Shown here piece by piece: positions 23,918 to 27,386 of a stretch of 27,386 nt of DNA. How positions within the stretch are numbered: the first letter of the stretch is position 1; the number at the start of each line of letters is the position of its first letter. Where the stretch lies: assembly GCA_029977605.1 (NCBI GenBank), contig JAPOKN010000009.1:1-27386 (forward strand), written 5' to 3'. The position numbers were made by a program, and so were the translations under genes. Source of the stretch: Methanobacteriota archaeon (GTDB lineage Archaea; Thermoplasmatota; Poseidoniia; MGIII; CG-Epi1). The notes beneath the pieces were generated by a model. That model searched no databases. It saw only the letters and a list, made by a program, of their open reading frames with translations, and had not been told where the DNA came from.

Positions 23918-26178
23918 TTCTTTTTAGGAGCCTTCTTTGGAACTTTCTTCTGAAGAATTGATATTAATTTACTTGCTGTACCGCTTCTTCCTCCCGATAA
24001 TTCCGAATAAGCAGATACCTCTACTAATTTACATGCAGATTCTTCATCTAATTCTGCCTTATTTGCTAAATTTTTGACAAAATTCATCTGCTTAACGCTT
24101 GTAGGCCTAGGCTTACTATCAGATAAATCTTTTAATTTACCAATTAACGTACTTGCACTCCCTGATTTTCCGCCTGATAATTCTTCAAAGCTAGATATAG
24201 AAACTAGCCCGCAAGCTTGAGACTCATTCATTTCTAAATTTTCAGCTAAACTCTTTATGAATGAAACCTGCTTTGCAGTTGGTGGGAGTGACATACCTTC
24301 TGTTTCCTTCATCAAAGAATCAATAAGCTCTCCCATCATCTCACTATTGTATTTTAGAGGATCATTACCTTGTAGCATTTCTTCAAGCTTATCTGAAGAA
24401 ACTAATGAAGCTAAACGCTCATAAAATTGAATTTGACGTTTGGTAGGGAATTCCTTTTTCTTTTTCAATGCATTGTCGTGTAGTTCTCTAAAGTAGTTCA
24501 GAAAAGTTTCCCAAACTTCTGCAGCATCTCTTGAGCCGGTTTCAATCTTATCTAAATCAGATTCCATTTCTGATGTAAAATCTGTTGAAAATAAATTTTT
24601 ATCTTCTTGTTTATAAAATGGACTTACCTCATCCCAAAGTGTAATACCGTTGGAGGTTGCCTTTAATCTGCCCCTATCATCACTGCAATATTTTCTGTCT
24701 AATAATTTTTTAATTGTTGCAGCATATGTAGAAGGTCTACCTATTCCTTCTGATTTCATTAATGCTACAAGACCGTGCTGAGTATACCTTGATGGTGGCT
24801 TAGTCTCGTCTTCAATCAAATTGGGATTATCATCCTTATCATCTAAGCTAATAATTGAATTTTCCTTAATTTCAGGCTTTGGTGGAGAAGTCAAAGGTTT
24901 CTTATCTATTTTTTCAAAGGCAGATTCCCAGCCCGGAGAGGTTCTCCATTTAGTATCTCCATCGAAAGGCTTCGGAAAACCTTCAGTTAATGCTTCAATC
25001 TTCATAGAAGACCATTCAGAGTTAATCATTTGGCTACCAATAAATCGAGCCCAAATTAATCGATATAACTTAGCCTGTGAACTATCTATTCCACTTGGAA
25101 GCTCTACGGAAGGATTTGTTGGACGTATCGCTTCATGAGCATCCTGATCCGATGATTTTTTGGCATAAACTACGCCTTTACCTACTTGATCTGCACCCCA
25201 AACTTCAGTTATTTTCTCTTTGGCTACTTGCCTCGATGAAGAACTTGTTCTGGTTGAATCTGTACGCATATATGTTATGTGTCCCGCTTCGTAAAGGCCC
25301 TGAGCAAGTCTCATCGTGTTACTTGGCTTCCAGCTGTATCTACTTCCTGCGGTTTGTAATAGAGTATCTGTAGTAAAAGGAGCCTTCGGACTCCTCTTGT
25401 ATGATTTGAGACTGACTTTACTTACTTTAATTGAACCATTTTTAGACAAAGACGAGAAACCTTTTGATGCTAAATCAGACACATTAGTTCTGTGCGAATC
25501 AAACTTACCTTTTGAATCCCTCCAAGCATCATCATCATTCTTTTCATGAAATTTTGCTCTAAAATCTATTCCTTGAGCTGTAGCTTGCAATGCCCAATAT
25601 GGTGTAGATATGAAATTGGCAATTTCATGTTCTTTTTTTACTACAAAACCTAGAGCAGGTGTTTGTACTCTTCCCATTGAGCTCAAATTCCAAGATCTAG
25701 AAAAGCGAGAAGCTCGATATCCTATAAGCCGATCCATAAATCTGCGGACCTTGGCTGCATCAACCATTTTTGAATCAACTACTCCTGCAGAATTTAGTGC
25801 TTGACGAATTGCATCTTTAGTAATCTCATTAAATGTAATGCGCTTTATTTCTCTAAATTCTGAGAAAAGTTCGGCTAATCTCCAAGCAATGAACTCGCCT
25901 TCTCTATCGGGATCAGTAGCTATTAGCACTCTTTCTACTTTTTTGCGTCGGGAATCTGATAATATACGTTTAATGTGGTTTTCTGAGCGAGGTGTCCAAC
26001 TCCAAGAAGGTTCAGGAAGCTGTGATTTTTTATTTGGCCATACTGCTTTACTACCCTCTTTACCGGAATTTGGTAAATCTTGAACATGCCCATTTGAAGC
26101 TCTTACAATTACATTCTTACCTAGATATTTCTGAATAGTTTTTGCTTTCGCTCCGGACTCCACTATCACCAAATCCAT
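23914..26178 (-). CDS. topA: DNA topoisomerase I (type IA) with repeated C-terminal helical modules
   Basis: The 754-residue protein relaxes negatively supercoiled DNA by breaking one strand. It has a TOPRIM domain with VIVESGAKAKTIQKYLG (4-20) containing E7 and the acidic DPDREGEF (89-96), RVQTPALG (170-177), and the active-site stretch GHITYMRTDSTRTS (299-312) with Y303. The usual zinc ribbons at the C-terminus are missing. Instead three related modules occur at about 578-625, 632-685 and 691-743, each with a P-T-x-x-Q-x-x-F start and, in the last two, ELSGG-x-SG-x-ASxLI ends, followed by a Lys-rich tail. AGGTGG lies 5 bases before the ATG. It is followed directly by the Hef-type helicase. 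Confidence 0.96.
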   Translation of the reverse strand: MDLVIVESGAKAKTIQKYLGKNVIVRASNGHVQDLPNSGKEGSKAVWPNKKSQLPEPSWSWTPRSENHIKRILSDSRRKKVERVLIATDPDREGEFIAWRLAELFSEFREIKRITFNEITKDAIRQALNSAGVVDSKMVDAAKVRRFMDRLIGYRASRFSRSWNLSSMGRVQTPALGFVVKKEHEIANFISTPYWALQATAQGIDFRAKFHEKNDDDAWRDSKGKFDSHRTNVSDLASKGFSSLSKNGSIKVSKVSLKSYKRSPKAPFTTDTLLQTAGSRYSWKPSNTMRLAQGLYEAGHITYMRTDSTRTSSSSRQVAKEKITEVWGADQVGKGVVYAKKSSDQDAHEAIRPTNPSVELPSGIDSSQAKLYRLIWARFIGSQMINSEWSSMKIEALTEGFPKPFDGDTKWRTSPGWESAFEKIDKKPLTSPPKPEIKENSIISLDDKDDNPNLIEDETKPPSRYTQHGLVALMKSEGIGRPSTYAATIKKLLDRKYCSDDRGRLKATSNGITLWDEVSPFYKQEDKNLFSTDFTSEMESDLDKIETGSRDAAEVWETFLNYFRELHDNALKKKKEFPTKRQIQFYERLASLVSSDKLEEMLQGNDPLKYNSEMMGELIDSLMKETEGMSLPPTAKQVSFIKSLAENLEMNESQACGLVSISSFEELSGGKSGSASTLIGKLKDLSDSKPRPTSVKQMNFVKNLANKAELDEESACKLVEVSAYSELSGGRSGTASKLISILQKKVPKKAPKKK

Positions 26179-26233
26179 TAAACCACCTTTTTGAAAGGCT
26201 CATTAAATATCTTTTTCTGAACCTTAAAATTTA

Positions 26234-26253
26234 CGGGGGACTATAGTCCCCCG
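26234..26253. promoter_or_regulatory. Perfect 20-bp GC-rich palindrome upstream of topA
   Basis: The sequence CGGGGGACTATAGTCCCCCG equals its own reverse complement. It is in the 161-base gap between divergent topA (26178) and the CoA-binding gene (26340), 56 bases before the topA start. It stands out by GC content in an AT-rich spacer. It may be a dimeric regulator site or a hairpin. As it lies upstream of both genes it is not a terminator for either. Confidence 0.75.
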
Positions 26254-26308
26254 AGAAATATAGCTCAAAAAAAAAGGAAATAACTATCTGCAGAAACTTA
26301 TCTCAAAC

Positions 26309-26317
26309 AATAAAAAC
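26309..26317 (+). promoter_or_regulatory. TATA-like promoter of the CoA-binding gene
   Basis: AATAAAAAC is centred about 27 bases before the ATG at 26340, fitting a leaderless transcript. The rest of the spacer (26179-26308) holds the topA ribosome site, a weak TATA-like ATATTTAA at 26203-26211 (minus strand) and the palindrome; no further gene is seen. Confidence 0.4.
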
Positions 26318-26339
26318 TAAAGCTCACATGTAAACTTAG

Positions 26340-26723
26340 ATGGTACTCGAAAAATTAAAAGAAAAAAAAACGGTTATTGCTTTAATTGGAGCCTCAAATG
26401 ATAAGCAAAAATATGGTAACAAAATATACTGTGACCTCAGAAGTAAAGGCTACAATGTTGTTCCGATAAACCCAAAAGAAAAGCTAATTGAAGGTGATAA
26501 AGCCTATGCTTCAATAGAAGAAATGGAAAGCTTACCTGAAATTGCCAATTTTGTAGTGCCTCCTTCGATTGCTATGAAAATTACTCCACATATTACTGAA
26601 CTAGGAATTAAACACCTCTGGTTTCAACCTGGTTCTGAAAGTAAGGAATTGGAAACATGGCTAAAAAATACTGTAGGAATTAAATATTTAATTAATTCTT
26701 GTATAATGGTTGAAACAAGATAG
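26340..26723 (+). CDS. CoA-binding domain protein (COG1832/YccU-like)
   Basis: The 127-residue protein is a single CoA_binding_2 Rossmann domain: IALIGASNDKQKYGNKIYCD (13-32), VVPINPKEKLIEG (40-52), FVVPPSIAMKITPHI and a C-terminal WFQPGSESKE with the NSCIMVE end. Members bind CoA or acyl-CoA and their role is rarely known. The TATA-like AATAAAAAC at 26309-26317 lies about 27 bases before the start, so the transcript is likely leaderless. Its stop is 2 bases from the alaS stop on the other strand. Confidence 0.93.
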   Translation: MVLEKLKEKKTVIALIGASNDKQKYGNKIYCDLRSKGYNVVPINPKEKLIEGDKAYASIEEMESLPEIANFVVPPSIAMKITPHITELGIKHLWFQPGSESKELETWLKNTVGIKYLINSCIMVETR

Positions 26724-26725
26724 AA

Positions 26726-27386
26726 TTATGCTATTAAATCTTTAATATAAGATAACACGGAAGATATTTTTTCCGAGCTGCAAGCACCTTGAGCATATGA
26801 AGCTTTTCCGCCTCCACTACCTCCTACTGAGGATAAGGCCTCTTTCAGTACAGAACCACAATCAATACCTAGAGTATTAGAGCTCGCCAAGATTATTGAA
26901 CCTTTGGCCCCTTTAGAAAAACCAATTGCTGCTAAGTTACCATCGGCTGAGGTTATTTTCCGAACTAATTTTTGTACTTCTCCCATATCTGCTTCGCCTA
27001 AATTATCCATGTAAAAATTAATATTCCCTACCTTTTCAAATTCAACTTTTGAAGATTTGAAGGAAGCCAACTCCTTTTCTAATGAAGAGACTTTACTACG
27101 CAGGTCTTTCCATTCTTTAACAAACTTATGTGCTGCATCGGGTGCCTGTTCTATAGAAACTCCAAGCTCTTTTGCGGTCTTTTCCAATAAGGCTCTTTCT
27201 CTTTGGGCTGCTTCAATTGCTGCAGGTCCGGCTGAGAATTCTATGCGTTCCACTCCATCCTGTATCCGCTCGGTCCTCAAAACCTTAACTGCTTTAATTT
27301 TTAATGTTGAAGATACATGAGTTCCTGCACAAGCTTGCGCATCTATACTAGGAATTTCGACTACTCTGACTTCCTTATATTTTGGA
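26726..27386 (-). CDS. alaS: Alanyl-tRNA synthetase (C-terminal part, cut by window edge)
   Basis: The open frame continues past the right edge. Reading from the edge it shows VRVVEIPSIDAQACAGTH, the editing domain's zinc motif with Cys and His, then TERIQDGVERIEF. A coiled-coil linker (AAIEAAQRERALLEKTAKEL and following) leads to the DHHA1 domain with the GGGKASYAQG motif near the end. The enzyme charges tRNA-Ala and clears mischarged Ser and Gly. The stop at 26726 faces the end of the CoA-binding gene. The catalytic domain lies outside the window, so the N-terminal part is not checked here. Confidence 0.95.
   Translation of the reverse strand, partial: PKYKEVRVVEIPSIDAQACAGTHVSSTLKIKAVKVLRTERIQDGVERIEFSAGPAAIEAAQRERALLEKTAKELGVSIEQAPDAAHKFVKEWKDLRSKVSSLEKELASFKSSKVEFEKVGNINFYMDNLGEADMGEVQKLVRKITSADGNLAAIGFSKGAKGSIILASSNTLGIDCGSVLKEALSSVGGSGGGKASYAQGACSSEKISSVLSYIKDLIA

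Noticed and set aside
24821..25138. A 105-codon plus-strand frame inside topA
   Set aside because: It is opposite conserved topoisomerase coding sequence and shows no domain or start signal.
26179..26339. A tRNA or other RNA gene in the longest intergenic gap
   Set aside because: No cloverleaf or T-loop pattern is visible; the only structured element is the 20-bp palindrome.

Overview
The window (27,386 bases, AT-rich, very compact) looks like chromosomal DNA of a marine planktonic euryarchaeon, most likely Candidatus Poseidoniales (Marine Group II) or a close Thermoplasmatota lineage such as Marine Group III. Evidence: archaeal/eukaryal-type ribosomal proteins S19e, L39e and L31e with aIF6; deoxyhypusine synthase; KptA/Tpt1; an HVO_0476-type zinc-finger protein; a Hef-type helicase. 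These sit beside bacterial-type genes (GyrA, bifunctional PurH). Several genes have a TATA-like box 24-28 bases before the start codon, as expected for leaderless archaeal mRNAs. The lineage is inferred, not proven.

Layout. (1) Bases 1-4427, minus strand: five tightly coupled genes for tryptophan breakdown, starting with tryptophan 2,3-dioxygenase and followed by a divergent SDR, a luciferase-like flavin monooxygenase, an altered class-3 asparaginase homologue and an aldehyde dehydrogenase of the 2-aminomuconate-semialdehyde type (cut by the window edge). A small alpha/beta hydrolase is divergent from a shared, nearly symmetric promoter. (2) 4958-8530: a membrane-anchored beta-propeller protein, a small Cys/His protein overlapping its start, and a winged-helix regulator. 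The regulator's promoter and the small protein's promoter carry the same inverted repeat at the same distance from TATA, so this looks like a self-regulated regulon. (3) 8589-10930: inositol-phosphate synthase plus a quinone-oxidoreductase-like MDR. (4) 10967-15229: gyrA, deoxyhypusine synthase and a DDAH-family guanidino hydrolase in one overlapping chain. (5) 15232-17404: a DUF531-like gene converging on the S19e-L39e-L31e-aIF6 operon. (6) 17478-22276: an FMN split-barrel protein; two membrane proteins; then (in transcription order) kptA, purH, an HVO_0476 zinc-finger gene and a 10-TM membrane protein. (7) 22319-26178: topoisomerase I overlapping a nuclease-less Hef helicase. (8) 26340-27386: a CoA-binding protein converging on the 3' end of alaS.

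The strongest candidates for something undescribed are the tryptophan operon, with an asparaginase homologue that has lost all three metal ligands and an SDR that has lost its catalytic Tyr and Lys; the regulator/beta-propeller regulon with matching operators; and the deoxyhypusine synthase-DDAH pair, which may form an eIF5A modification unit. No tRNA, rRNA, CRISPR array or insertion sequence was seen.
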